Assembly (NCBI GenBank): GCA_037893245.1
Contig: JBAIAA010000657.1
Location: 682,001 to 746,000, forward strand
DNA length: 64,000 nucleotides
Reading direction: 5' to 3'
DNA from: Crossaster papposus
Lineage: Eukaryota; Echinodermata; Asteroidea; Velatida; Solasteridae
Shown: piece by piece, positions 1 to 11,193 of the stretch
Position numbering within the stretch: the stretch's first letter is position 1
How the letters are laid out: each line of letters begins with the position of its first letter
Notes under the pieces: model-generated
What the model was told of the DNA's origin: nothing
What the model saw: the letters and a program-made list of their open reading frames with translations, nothing else
The model's database searches: none
Program-made: the position numbers and the translations under genes

Positions 1-3000
1 ATCCTCTTGACCACGACATATGGCCCTATCCATGGCAAAGCCAGTTTCCGGTGACGGTCTTTGGACACTGGAGTGTGTAACCACACTCTGTCCCCCACTT
101 GGTACGGATGGTGTTTCGCCCACTTGTCGTACAGATTCTTTTGGCGTTCTTGACCAATGCTGGAAGTTTTCCTGGCCTCATCGAAAGCATCCTGGAGCTC
201 GGTGAGGATGCTCTTGGAGTAGCTCCCTGCCGACTTCCAATAGTCCTTGCTTGGGCAGCCATAGACGATGTCTGCAGGGAGACGAGGTTCTCGACCGTGC
301 TGTAAGAAGAATGGCGACACACCCGTCGTCTCATGTATACTGGAGTTGTACGCCAGTTGAACCGGACCAAGATGGAGATCCCAATCTTTTCCGTGTTGGA
401 TTGTGACCTTGGCAATGACATTCTTCAACGTCGCGTTGAACCGCTCGATCATGCCATTGCCTTCGGGATGGTACGGGGTCGTCCTCGTCTTCTCTATCCC
501 AAGCATGATGCACAGTTCCTGCACCACGTCGGACTCGAATTGTCGACCCTGGTCTGAATGGATGGTCTCCGGCATCCCGTGTTCGCACACATAATGGCGG
601 AAGATAAGGTCGGCCACAGTCTTGGCTGTCTGGTCTTTCATAGCGTACAAGTTCACGTACTTCGTGAAGTGGTCACCAACCACCAAACAGTAACGGTAAC
701 CCCGTGAACTGATTGGCAATTCCGTAATATCGGTCGCTACTAGCTGTAGCGGGTAAGATGACGAGATACTTTGCAGCGGTGCCTTCATCTTCGGATTCGG
801 CTTAGTGCGTGCAACACACTGAGGACATGTCCGGCAGAACTCTGCCACATCAGTTACCAGTCCTGGCCAGTAAAATCGACTCTGCATCTTGCCTAACGTC
901 TTACGGCGTCCGAGATGGGCCGAGGTGACACCAGAGTGAACCTCATCAAGAACTTGCGACCGCAGTCCTGGAGCAACGACCTGCTGGTAGACCGTGGTCC
1001 GCTTCTTGGGTGGAGTCCATTCCCTGACCAAGATTCCACTCTGTATAGAAAAGCGATCAAACTGGCGCCAGAAAGTGATGAAGTCACGTCCTGCACCTTT
1101 GATTGCGTCCCAGCACGGTTTATCCTTGTCAAGTACCCAATGATAGACTTGGGATATGGAAGGATCTTGTTCCTGTTGCGCCTTGATGCAACTCGAAGGT
1201 TGTCCCTGTCCATCTGACGGTGAAAGCGCTGTCGCTCGCACCCCTTGTGTCTTCTTACGTTGACTACGACGTCTCTTGTGACGGGCGCAGATCTGGGAAC
1301 CCCTAGAATCTGACGCCACTTGCTCCGTGTCATGTCCATAACGGGTGGAAACCTGGGAAACCCTAGTATTTGCCACTCCTCCGTTCATCTCAGCCACCTC
1401 CGGTGGAGGCAAGGCAAACAATGCCTTAATCAGATCTCCCAACCTTCCTGCTGGGTCGGGTGGATGTCTGCGACTCATGCCATCTGCATTCCCATTCCTC
1501 ACGCCTGGGCGGTACTGGATTTCGATGTCACCCCATGTGCTGAGCTCATTCATCCAGCGCGTCCTTTTTTGAGTGACATCAGCATCCCAGCGGAGTTTGG
1601 TTCGTTGCAGCAGCGGCTTATGGTCCGTAATGATGGTGAACTTCGAACCATAGAGGAAGATGTGGGTTTGCCGGAGACCCCAGACAATGGCCCACAACTC
1701 CTTGTCGTATGTGCACCAGTTTCTCTCTGTGGCACTCAGAGCCCTACTGTGGTAGGCAATGGCCCGTTCCTGTCCATCCTGCACTTGACTCAGGACACAT
1801 CCGACGGCAAAATCTGATGCATCCGTGTGTAAGATAAATGGTTGGCCCCATCTCGGAAACCCCAAGATCGGAGGCGACATTAGTCGACTCTTGAGAGTGT
1901 CAAAACTCTCCTGACACGCATCGTCCCAGACAAATGGAACATGCTTCTCCGTGAGTTGAATCATGGGCTTGGCGATCTTCGCGAATCCTTCTACGAAACG
2001 ACGGTAGTACGAAGCCAGGCCGACAAAACTCTGGACCTGCTTCACTGTCTTCGGCACGGGCCAGTCTTTCACCTTCTGGATGTTCGCTGGATCCGGCCAG
2101 ATTCCATGGCGGCTCACGCGGTGGCCAAGGAAAATGATCTCGTCCCTACAGAGATGGCACTTGCTCGGTTGGAGCTTCAGTCCGGCCTTCTGTAGTCGCT
2201 GGAAGACCTCTTCCAACACCTCCAGGTGCTCCTCAAACGTCGTCGTGAAGATCGCAAGATCGTCAAGGTAGGTCAACATGACCTTCCAACTCATGCCCGC
2301 GAATGCCAGCTCCATCAATCTCTGAAAGAGAGGAGGGGCGTTGCAGAGCCCAAACGGTAGTCTCTTGAAGCGATAGAGATTTGTCCCAATCGAGAATGCT
2401 GTCTTATCCCGGTGGTCTTTGTTCACAGGGACTTGCCAGTAACCACTTGTCAAGTCGAGATTACTGAAGAACGCAGCACCCGTCATGGAGGCTAGCGAGT
2501 CATCAATTCTGGGCAGAGGGTGGGCATCTTTCCTGGTAACAGCATTCAGCTTACGATAGTCCACGCAAAACCGAAACGCACCCGACTTCTTCTTCACGAG
2601 AACCACTGGTGATGACCAGGGACCGGAGCTAGGCTCCACGACCCCATCTTCTAACATATCGTGCACCTGTCCCTCCAACTCATCCCGCAAGTGGAAAGGG
2701 ACTCTACGTGGCGCTTGTTTAATCGGGTGGGCATCTCCCGTATCGATACGGTGCTCCACGAGGTTGGTGAGTCCTCGGTCGTTTGGTGTCTTGCTAAACA
2801 CATCATCGTATTTCCTCAAAAGGGACTTCAGCCGTGGCAACTGACCCTTCTTGAGTTTACACCCAGACAAGTCAACGGAGGGAACCCCTTCGCTGTCGAC
2901 TGCCTCTCGCTCGCTGTCATCTTCGCCCGCTGGCCTGTACTCTTCCATCAACTCGTACGTGCGTCGAACCATGTTAGCTTGGTTACCTCCAAGACAATGG

Positions 3001-3695
3001 AAATCGCCGAGACATGTACCCTTGTCGATCTCTAACGGCTCAGGTTCTGGATTCATAATCCGCACCGGAATCAGTGAATGCTCGACCGTTGCCGCGATAC
3101 GGGACACAATGAGTCCCGGAGGGTTGCTTGGCTCCAATATCCCTTCGTACGTCAGGTTTGGGAACCCTCGACCACAAGGTAGATATGCTGGAATGATGAC
3201 TTCCGTTTTTCCTGGGATGGTGCAGGCTTTCCAAGCTCTTGCTGTTGTTGTCGTTGGAATCAACACCGCCTCTAGTAGTGGGAAGGATTTACCCTGAACG
3301 GTAACCTCCTTCCGCTGGGGGTTTACAGTCACGGCATACTCCATCATGAAGTCCCAGCCCAAAATTACTGGACTGTCGATGCCTCTCATTATCCGGAAGG
3401 GATATTCCAGACTCAAAGGTCCCAGCCTGACGGGCGCTGTGGCGGCTCCAAGGCAAGACAACTTGTCTCCCGACACCGAACAGATCACTGTTGGCTCTGC
3501 TGACAAAGTTCCTCTCTCCTGGGGCGAAAACAAATTCCACACATCTTCGCGCATGAGCGAGACATCCGCTCCAGTGTCGAATAACACCGGTATCCCCTCA
3601 TCGCTCACGTTCATCAGGACCCTTGGTATGATCTTTTGAGTCTTCCCTCTTTTCTTGGCTGCCGACCGACCCTCATCAGCAGCACATACTAGTTT
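1..3695 (-). CDS. pol: Ty3/gypsy Pol polyprotein (protease-RT-RNase H-integrase), C-terminus off window
   Basis: The frame is open from the gag/pol junction to base 1, about 1230 codons. The codons of the protease DTGADV motif (starting 3578), the RT active site YLDD (2270) and the integrase WIGPY segment (near 29) all lie in one frame. Other visible landmarks are LPFGLCNAP in the RT palm, the RNase H motif HTDAS, the integrase zinc finger (HSG...H then CRTCPQC) and the catalytic blocks TDITEL, IHSDQGRQFE and HPEGNGMIERFN. There is no ATG of its own at the 5' end. The frame is -1 relative to gag, so expression should need ribosomal frameshifting at 3692-3698. Pol copies and integrates the element. 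Confidence 0.9.
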
Positions 3696-4686
3696 CCCGA
3701 CTGCCGGGGACCCCAGCAGTCAGCACTTCGATGTCCGTATTTCCCACAGTTATAGCAATCCCCGTCGAAATGGTCATTGAACTGTGTTTGTCGTTGCGGT
3801 TGGTCCGCAAGACGGTAACCCCGCGGTTGTGAACCTCGTCCGGACGCTTCTGGCTGGATACGTCGGTCGTGTGGGCCATTCCGGTTCCTGGGGTCATCCT
3901 GACCATCAGCCCATTGAAATTGGCCTTGACCTCGACCACGCCCTTGGCTTGGTCCATTTCGATGGCTGCGACCTCCGCGTCCCTGTGTCCGTCCACGTCC
4001 GGAGTTCTGGTTCCTCATCAGGAGCTGGACTTGCTCCGTCAGTTTCTGGACGTCATTCCTCAGACTGGAGATTTCTCCCGTTGACTCTACAGGAGAGGCA
4101 ACCCCTTCGTCCCGCGAGACCTGGCGAATGGCTGGTTCCTGAGCCACCACAGGTTGAGGGGTGATAACTTTCCTCACCTGAATGTACTGTTCCGCCATTT
4201 GAACAGCATTACGTATGGTGTCGGGGCTGTTGGTCAGCAGATGCAACTGGAGCTGTGCATCCCCGACCCCCCGCATAAATTGCTCCTTGGCCATGGTGTT
4301 GCGGTGCTCGTCCGGGAAATCCTGAAATGCAGTAGCCGCCTTACGGAGAACCCGTAACTCGAAAGCTGTAACCACCTCGCCCTCGTCACGACAGAGAGTC
4401 ATGAACTCTTGGCGTCTCACCAAGGCGTGCTCATCCGGATCCAGCCTCTCTTTGAGTGCTTGACGCGTCAGCACGTAATCAAGCTTTGTAGCGGCGGGCA
4501 GGCTGTCGTATGTCATAAACGCCCTACCGGCTAGATACAGGGGGAGGGTCGTATGACGACGTGGTACCCCCCTGCGGCGTCCGCTGCGGCCGCTGGTACG
4601 AACAGTTCAAATCTCTTGAACCATAGGGTGAAGTCCTCGTCAGGCTCACCAGAAAATTCCCTCAACTTCGGTCGTGCTGCTGCCAT
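3689..4686 (-). pseudogene. gag: Ty3/gypsy Gag with CCHC zinc knuckle, frameshifted near its N-terminus
   Basis: The downstream 275 codons (from the in-frame ATG at 4516) are intact and end in a basic, Arg/Gly/Gln-rich region and one zinc knuckle (CYNCGKYGHRSADC), as expected of a nucleic-acid-binding Gag. Upstream, another frame starts at the ATG at 4686 (MAAARPKLREFSGEP...) and reads like the usual Gag N-terminus. It leaves the main frame near a run of six C (4567-4572, plus strand) and soon meets a stop. A one-base change in that homopolymer explains the break. Initiation at 4516 alone would give a Gag lacking about 55 residues. Confidence 0.8.
3692..3698 (-). promoter_or_regulatory. -1 ribosomal frameshift heptamer G GGA AAC at the gag/pol junction
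   Basis: In the gag frame the last codons read TCG GGA AAC TAG. The heptamer G-GGA-AAC fits the X-XXY-YYZ rule in the correct register and is followed at once by the gag stop codon. A -1 slip leads straight into the long pol frame. About 8 nt downstream a GCTGC/GCAGC pairing could form a modest stem. The register was read from the sequence; function is inferred. Confidence 0.75.
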
Positions 4687-5475
4687 CCTGACCTATAGAA
4701 TCAACTACTTAAAACTGAACAACACCAATATGAGTGATATTACAAATTATTGAGTTACCAACATACACAATACTGTAACTCACAGGTAAACCCTTGATAA
4801 TTCGGCAATTTACAGGGAACCCCTTGATAAATTACAAACAACATGTACGACCGCAGTACATCTTAACAGAGAGGAACAGCAATACGCAAGATCTCTGCTG
4901 CCCACGCGTCGGCAGTTTCCTGGGTTGGGTGGATCCCGTCTGACTGGTTCAGCCTAGCTATACGAGCGTACTGAAAAATGTCGCTGTGCTGGACTACTCG
5001 GTATCGTGACACCCTCGCATCGATGTCCGGTGTAGTCACACCACGGATCCTATTGTCCTGACGGATCTCACGATTCGCCCCTAAAAAGGCACGAACATCT
5101 CCGGTGTTCAGGTTAAACCGAGAAGGAATGGTACAAAACGTGATCTGGTTCAGAGTGTTATGTTCGGCTACCCATGTAGCTAACTGTTGTCGGTGCTCCC
5201 GGTAGTAGGTGTTAATGCCAGCTGCATGCACACCTGCCTCTTCATGAGTAAAGTCGGTCTCGGGCCCGCGAGTATAGTCTCGATACTCAAAAATATCGTT
5301 CGAGCCAGCGCAGACGACGATCACAAATGGTCCCGGTCGGTAACGTAAATACCGTCGAGCGTTGGCCGCCACACGACTGATGCCGGCACCACCGTCCACA
5401 TCCACTGTCCGGACTAGGGTATTGTGGGTTAGCACCGTTTCCGCCTTTCTTAGCAGCGAATCGCTGAACACAAGG

Positions 5476-5514
<39 letters not shown>

Positions 5515-5883
5515 TTCTGGTAATGAAACCAAGGATCCTTCAAAAGCGCTCAAGGCACTGTAGCTCGTAAGCCTGAAGAAACCCGTAGACAAAGGCTGTG
5601 TCAGCCAGGAACACCGGGCAAACCCCTTCTCTTAGCGATAAGTGTTCTGGGTTCTTTTACGTGCATTATACAATTTTATAATGTTATAATGTTATAATGG
5701 GAAAGATATATACACACATTATAAATTATACAACACACGGGACCTACAACTTTACGTCCCATCCGAAGGACGAAGCAATAGTGGTTTAATTGCCTTGCTT
5801 AAGGGCACACGTGTCCACACCGAGACTCGAACTCACGCTCTGCGGAACAGAAAACCAAGCTCTTAACCGCTCGGCCACGACAC
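5476..5883 (-). mobile_element. tRNA-derived SINE inserted in the SGNH ORF
   Basis: The minus-strand head looks like a tRNA gene, with an A-box region (GTGGCCGAGCGGTTAAGAGC) and a B box (GAGTTCGAGTCTC). The body contains segments typical of invertebrate SINEs (CCCTTAAGCAAGGCA, CCTTCGGATGGGACGTAAAG, GCACGTAAAAGAACCC). It ends in an (ATT)n tract, as in SINEs mobilised by L2/CR1-type LINEs. The flanking coding sequence resumes in the same register. Confidence 0.8.
5477..5513. repeat. (ATT)12 microsatellite, 3' tail of the SINE
   Basis: Twelve uninterrupted ATT units. They create an artificial polyisoleucine or polyasparagine run in overlapping frames and should not be read as protein. Confidence 0.95.
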
Positions 5884-6403
5884 TCCACTAGAGCCTGGGA
5901 CCCCTCTACTAAACGCTGGTCCTCTTGATCCGAGTCGGAATCAGACACGACGGGCTGCTCCCTCTCCCTGAATCGCGCACGCGGCATACTGTTTGAGTGG
6001 CAACCCCACAACAGACAGCTGCAAAACCGAATGGAAAAACATTTTAAAGTTTCAGGCAAAATTCGTGAAATATAGATTAATTTACACACGGCGTGCCATA
6101 GAAAACACGTGTCGCGCAATGGTTTAGCGAGTGACGTCACCAATCAGATCACAACACGCCCCCGAGTCATAAAACCTGCAATAAACTTGTTATTACAGTT
6201 TTAACTGGCAATCAAGTAGCATAACCTGGGAAACCCTAGTGTTAGCTACCAATAAAAACCTTTGTTCGGTGCTGACATCGTTCCTTCGTCACACAAAACG
6301 GCGCAGAAATTCCCGTCCATTCATCGCCGATCAGAACCAAAGAACATGGCGGTTCCGTTTTCCTGAACAGCTGAATGGATCGATTGAGTGCTCACAAATT
6401 CGA

Positions 6404-6421
6404 GCCCCACATTGGGCGCCA
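6404..6421 (-). other. Primer binding site, tRNA-Lys type
   Basis: The minus strand reads TGGCGCCCAATGTGGGGC one base after the LTR end. This closely resembles the known PBS complementary to the 3' end of tRNA-Lys(1,2). It fixes the LTR boundary and element orientation. Confidence 0.85.
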
Positions 6422-6422
6422 C

Positions 6423-6679
6423 TGTGAAAGCTGGTTATCTACGCCTTCCTTTAACACTCACATGAACGACGATGGACAAGTAATTTCTGGTAAAACGGGC
6501 TTTATTGGGCACTTAGCCGCACACCGCTTCTGCATGGAACGAACGCACGCCGGAGAGACACCTCTCCTTGCGCATGCGCTTCACCTCATCACCATCCAAC
6601 CCTATCCTATGGGGCGCCCGGTCGGTCTTTTAATCCGCCGTCACATATGTTTGGCTAATGAAACATTTGGAGGGACACA
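6423..6679 (-). repeat. 5' LTR of the left Ty3/gypsy element
   Basis: On the minus strand the 257 bp begin TGTGTCCC and end TTTCACA, with a TATA-like TTAAAAG and a polyadenylation signal (CCCAATAAAGCCC) inside. The partner LTR is outside the window, so the outer boundary rests on the TG...CA rule. Confidence 0.75.
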
Positions 6680-7051
6680 GCATTAGAGCACGTAATATTA
6701 CCCAGCCTGTATACTTGGATAATGGATTGGTACTACATGGTGTATAAAACATGTTGTGCTTGAAAGGCTTATACAAAATAATAAATAACAACAAATTATT
6801 GATAATTACAAAACGTCAATGATGCCACAGTGCATTTATGACCTAATGATTAATCGCCAATTCAATTTGAAAGGGGGAAAGTTTATGTTTGTGGGCATAA
6901 TAATTAGGGGGAAGGAGGTGAGATGCAATTTGTTCTGTAATTATATTGCCACAAGTGGTGGCATCAGACTGAACATTTTGTCCTTCGCCAATTTCAAACC
7001 GCAACATGGTGGCACATTGCCAATTAAACAGAGTGTGTTAACCGGCACTGT

Positions 7052-7310
7052 TGAGGGCGTGTGGTAAAGTGGTTTCGGTTTGTGACTCTTGATCAGAAGG
7101 TAGGGGTTCAAATCCAGCAGCTGGCCATATTTTGTGTCCTTGGGAAAGTTACTTCCCCGCCACTTGCCTCTCTCCACCCAGGAGTATAAATGGTTATCAG
7201 CATTAGCTGGGGAGTAACCTGCGATAGACTAGTATCCCATCCATCGGGAAAACAAAAAATCTCAGTCGTTTCATGCTAGAGAAACCTAGAGTTAGCCACT
7301 GTGGCTTTTT
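7052..7310 (+). mobile_element. tRNA-derived SINE copy
   Basis: A tRNA-like head with a B box (GGGGTTCAAATCCAGC) is followed by GTGTCCTTGGGAAAGTTACTT, GAGTATAAATGGTTATC and CAGTCGTTTCATGCTAGAG. These blocks are characteristic of deuterostome SINEs. Confidence 0.7.
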
Positions 7311-8154
7311 ACAGGGTTTAACTTTATTTTGGTCATTAATAAATACAAAGGAGAGTTGATAGCTTCTCTTTGGTAGAGATTTGATCACGTGGAGGGCGTT
7401 ATTTGTAGTACCAGCCCACGGTTTAAAACAATTGTAACAAATTAACTGTTTTTTGGGGGGCATCACACTTGCGGTCAGACCCTGGCTGGGCCATCGTTGA
7501 CCCCATATAATGACCTGAAAATAACAAACAGTTATCAATGATGACGTGAATAAGGTTAATACTGCTGCAAATGGCTTACTGGCCTGAAATATATAAGTTA
7601 AGAGGGCCTTAACAAGATCTTCTTCAGAGACTAAATGACTGTGTACAAGAAACAAACATATACATTTGTATAGGGCAATATACAGCATGATGCACATCAT
7701 TGATGCTGAAAAAACACAAAAGAAAAAAGCACAGAGATTTTAATGGAACAAACAACAAAAGGAGGATTAGGCGGTGAGGTCAGTGTGGGTAGGATCAAAG
7801 GCGGGGTAGGAACAAAAACAGAAGGGGTAAAGCCACAAGGAAAGGGGTCCAGGGTGGAGATCAAAGGGAAGGACTAACAAAGAACTATGAATAGGAGTAA
7901 TGAGGAGGGGGGGGGGGGAGGGGGGGAGGAAAACCAGAGAAGTGAGAACAAACAAAAACAAAATTCTGGCAAGGAATGAATCTGAAACAGACGACAAATG
8001 GAGAAAAAATTGAAGTTAATCATTTCCTAGTTGGATGTTAACTTAAGCCCATGTGGTTGAATAGTCCGAAGACGATTCATCCAGACTTTCTCCCGGCTGA
8101 GGCGGACACTCCTAGTGAAATGGAGACTAGTGCTTAGCAGGGGAGGGTTTGTAC

Positions 8155-8285
8155 ACATGATCAGAGGGCCATATATTCTAATCCAGCTCTTGGCTGTGTC
8201 CTTGGGCAAGCCACTTTACCCCAAATTGCCTCTCTCCTCCCAGGAGTATAAATGGGTACTGACATTAGCTGTGGGGTCTTGGGTA
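8155..8285 (+). mobile_element. SINE fragment related to the copy at 7052
   Basis: It shares TGTCCTTGGGCAAGCCACTT, GCCTCTCTCC, CCAGGAGTATAAATGG and TGACATTAGCTG with the fuller copy. The head is degenerate and the tail is missing. Confidence 0.65.
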
Positions 8286-9522
8286 AGTAATTAAGTTTGG
8301 GCAATTTATAAGCTGAATATTTATCTTCTCTTGCGTGCACTGAGTGAGGTAATACTAGCTTTGGACTTGGTTTTTGCTGGGAATAGAGATAATTTTTCAA
8401 GACATAAAATATACTTAGAAAGTAACTTTATGTATACAACTTGAAAGACGTATTTTTAAGATACAAAGTGGATTTCAAGTAATCTAACAAATAAAACAAT
8501 GACATAAAGGATGTGCACAAAATACATGAATATATTTGAAATAATATTTACAAGGAATAGTACCTTTATTTCACAGGCAAACAAATTTTCCCAAGCTCTG
8601 AAAGGTTTGATCACATGATACAAATTAATATGACCAACAAAACAAATGATATGCACGTCAAATTAACTTAGATGAGAACACAAATAATCACTTTTTGTTT
8701 ACTTGGCAGTGAGTGTTTAGCATAGAACCATTGCGCTGTATTAAAATATACAAAACAAAAATCTATTTACTTCTTTTGCATTTTACACTAAATTTTAAAC
8801 AAGTATTTATGAGTTCAATAAGGTAATTTGTATACACCATTAACATAACAGGGCAACTCTAAAGTTGAGTACATACATGTATGTACAGAACAACAATCTT
8901 GTAAGTAAAGTTGAACACTGGCATCGCCACATTCTGCCCTTTCTGGCAGCATTTTGTAAGAAAGTGAACAATTACGAAGACATGGACTATATGTCACAAA
9001 AAGGACATGCATGTAAGCACACGCTAAAGTTTGGCAATAAATTTACTGGAAGCCTTTCCACAACTAAACAGAGTATTTTGTTATCTTCTTTTCTCCAGAA
9101 AAACACCCCCCCCCCCCCAAAAAAAAAAAACCTGACATATTTATACTATAAATGATTGTTATTTTTTTTATAGAAACCTTTTGGGGGGGGGGGGGGGGAA
9201 GGTCATTTGTGCAAACAATACAGCTTTTTCTTCTGACCAAATTTTGTTGACCAAATTTTTCAGGGGAAATCTCCCCCAAGAAGTACTGTGTATATTTTAT
9301 TCTGCTGTGGACTATAGTTACCCATCCCAGCACACACCTCAAGTGACCTTTGGCCTTGTGATGGGTGATTTGCATAAACAAAAAAAGTAAATCTGAATTA
9401 TTTTTGAGAGTACTAATTGCTTGCCGTTAGGGCATTGCAGAATTAAAAAAACGAAATGAAGATGAAAATATGAAAAATATGGAATTAATAATGCCTCTAC
9501 CCATATTATGTGTAGAAGTGTC

Positions 9523-9603
9523 CTAGCCCAGGTCGAGTTCGAACCCCCAACCTGCAGAACCAGCTCCAGATCACTAGGCCACAGCACTGGGCCACGACAC
9601 TTT
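9523..9603 (-). mobile_element. tRNA-like SINE head or tRNA pseudogene
   Basis: The minus strand contains GTGGCCTAGTGATCTGGAG (A-box-like) and GGGGGTTCGAACTCGAC (B-box-like). It does not fold into a convincing tRNA, so it is a relic. Confidence 0.45.
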
Positions 9604-11193
9604 CACAAATATTAAACTTAATAGTAATTATACCTTTCAGATCAAATTAAGCAACAGAAAACAAAACAAATATTCCAGCAAAGTACAATTATATACTCAT
9701 AAAGACATGATATAAATTACATAAGGAAATTTACAAAAAATATTCAATATATCGACAATTCAAAATGTGCATATCCTGAGCTCATTACACTTTTCTGAGT
9801 GTTATCTTCGCCCCAATTTTGCAACTAATCCTTCAAAACCCCTCAGTAAAAATATATCTTCATTTATCACCAGTAGTTTCTTTTTCGTTTTTCTTTTCTT
9901 TAACAGAATTTTAAACATTTTTTGCTACGAAAAATAACACAGCCGTTATTATTAGTTATAATAAACTGAATAGTCATTTTCATATGCCACTGCACACTAA
10001 GTAAACTTGTTCCATTCAGAATAACCTTGTTTTTACTCTAAACAATGATCAGCATTTGGGTTTTACTGGCAACAAAACTAATTATCACTTGGATATGTAA
10101 ATAATGCACAGCTTCTGCAAACAATATTTGTAGCATTCCAAATAAATACAAAGATTGGAATTGATTGACCCATGATATTATTGAATTAATATTAAGTAGT
10201 TTGCGGTAATACCACGGTAATTCTCTTTAGTGAGATAAAAGATATGTACTCTGGCCAATTCTTGGGAACCAAACAACAAAAAATGCTTCAAAAAACTTGC
10301 TTCAACAAATTATCCATGTTAAATGTGTTCAGGAAAATGAATGGTGTTTTTCTTCTCAGTCAAATCCTACAAACGACTTTTTTATAACGTCATTTTTAAA
10401 TGAAAATGAAGGCCCTAGATACTGGTTAAATGAGCCCACTGTTTTTATAGCTTGTCTCGTTTTTTAAACATAATTTGTAAAACCTATTACACGTACTTTT
10501 AAAACCTATTACACGTACTTTTAAAAATTTAAAATTATTATAAAACCGTTCCTGGGACAATTTAAAAACACCACTCTGGTATTTTACAACATAAAAATCT
10601 GGAGTATTTCAAAAAGATTGGTAAATATCAGCCTGGATAAAAGAAAACTCTATTTGCAACATAACAAAAAACAAAAACTCTTAATCGACCATCTTGGTCA
10701 GGTACCTTGACTACTTGCAAGGTAAATCAGTGCGATGTAGAAGCTGGTTAACTTTAGTCCAGCCTGGCTGCTTGTTATATTGTCCCTTGCCGTATATATA
10801 TCAGTTATACTTGAAGGCAGTTCATATGTCCTGCATATAGGCACTGAGAAGATATCAGCGTTGTGGCAGTTTTCCGTCTTTCTAAGCATTTTTTTTACAG
10901 CATTTACACAAAAACCCTCCTGGGTGATCAAGCTCTATATCCACAGGCACAGCGTCCGAGATTCCCTCAATTCAAAATATAGTCTCTCCCTCAGCGCCCA
11001 TTCAAAAATAATACCAACTTTTGTAGATGCAGCAAGCCAGTACTGATTTGTTCCTCATATTGGCCGACGTAAGCAACACTACATTGCATATACACAACCT
11101 TCCATTCACGACTTCTGCACTCGATGGTAAGCCTTAGACACTGGTCTCGGCTCGAACTCCCGGTACTTCACTTTTGATGTAATCATGTTCCAG

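Larger units (their letters stand above)
4863..5987 (-). pseudogene. SGNH (GDSL-like) hydrolase ORF of the LTR element, interrupted by a SINE
   Basis: The C-terminal piece (4863 to about 5475) shows the SGNH blocks: VFSDSLL (nucleophile Ser, block I), GGAGISRVAANAR (Gly, block II), CAGSNDIFEY (Asn, block III) and QSDGIHPT (Asp-x-x-His, block V). The N-terminal piece (from ATG 5987, MPRARFREREQPVVSDSDSD) is in the same register and ends where a SINE begins at 5883. Removing the SINE would bring an acidic/basic leader next to block I. SGNH esterase domains are known in ORF1 of CR1/L2 LINEs and in Ngaro elements; I do not know of one upstream of gag in a Ty3/gypsy element. Substrate unknown. Probably inactive in this copy. 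Confidence 0.7.
1..6679 (-). mobile_element. Ty3/gypsy LTR retrotransposon carrying an extra SGNH-hydrolase ORF (runs off left edge)
   Basis: Read on the minus strand, the order is 5' LTR (6423-6679), lysine-type primer binding site (6404-6421), SGNH-hydrolase ORF (4863-5987, split by a SINE), gag (3689-4686), then pol (3695 to beyond base 1). The protease, reverse transcriptase, RNase H, integrase order with a GPY/F module near the left edge is that of Ty3/gypsy. The 3' LTR lies outside the window, so age and target-site duplication cannot be judged. The element lies downstream of the receptor gene on the same strand. The pol frame looks undamaged, whereas gag has a one-base frameshift and the 5' ORF carries a SINE. 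Confidence 0.9.
6680..11193. other. 3' flank and probable 3' UTR of the receptor gene, AT-rich
   Basis: I see no protein gene here. It holds SINE pieces (7052-7310, 8155-8285, 9523-9603) and homopolymer tracts (about 7909-7926, 9105-9130, 9183-9198). Several minus-strand AATAAA signals occur (for example near 9295 and 8567), so the 3' end of the receptor transcript cannot be fixed. Confidence 0.6.

Noticed and set aside
1320-1817. 165-codon ORF on the plus strand
   Set aside because: Lies antisense to the intact pol frame and has no recognisable domain.
5287-5592. ORF with a polyasparagine run
   Set aside because: Shadow of the (ATT)n SINE tail in another frame of the hydrolase ORF.
9064-9390. 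ORFs with proline/glycine runs on both strands
   Set aside because: Produced by facing C-run and G-run tracts; no conserved protein features.
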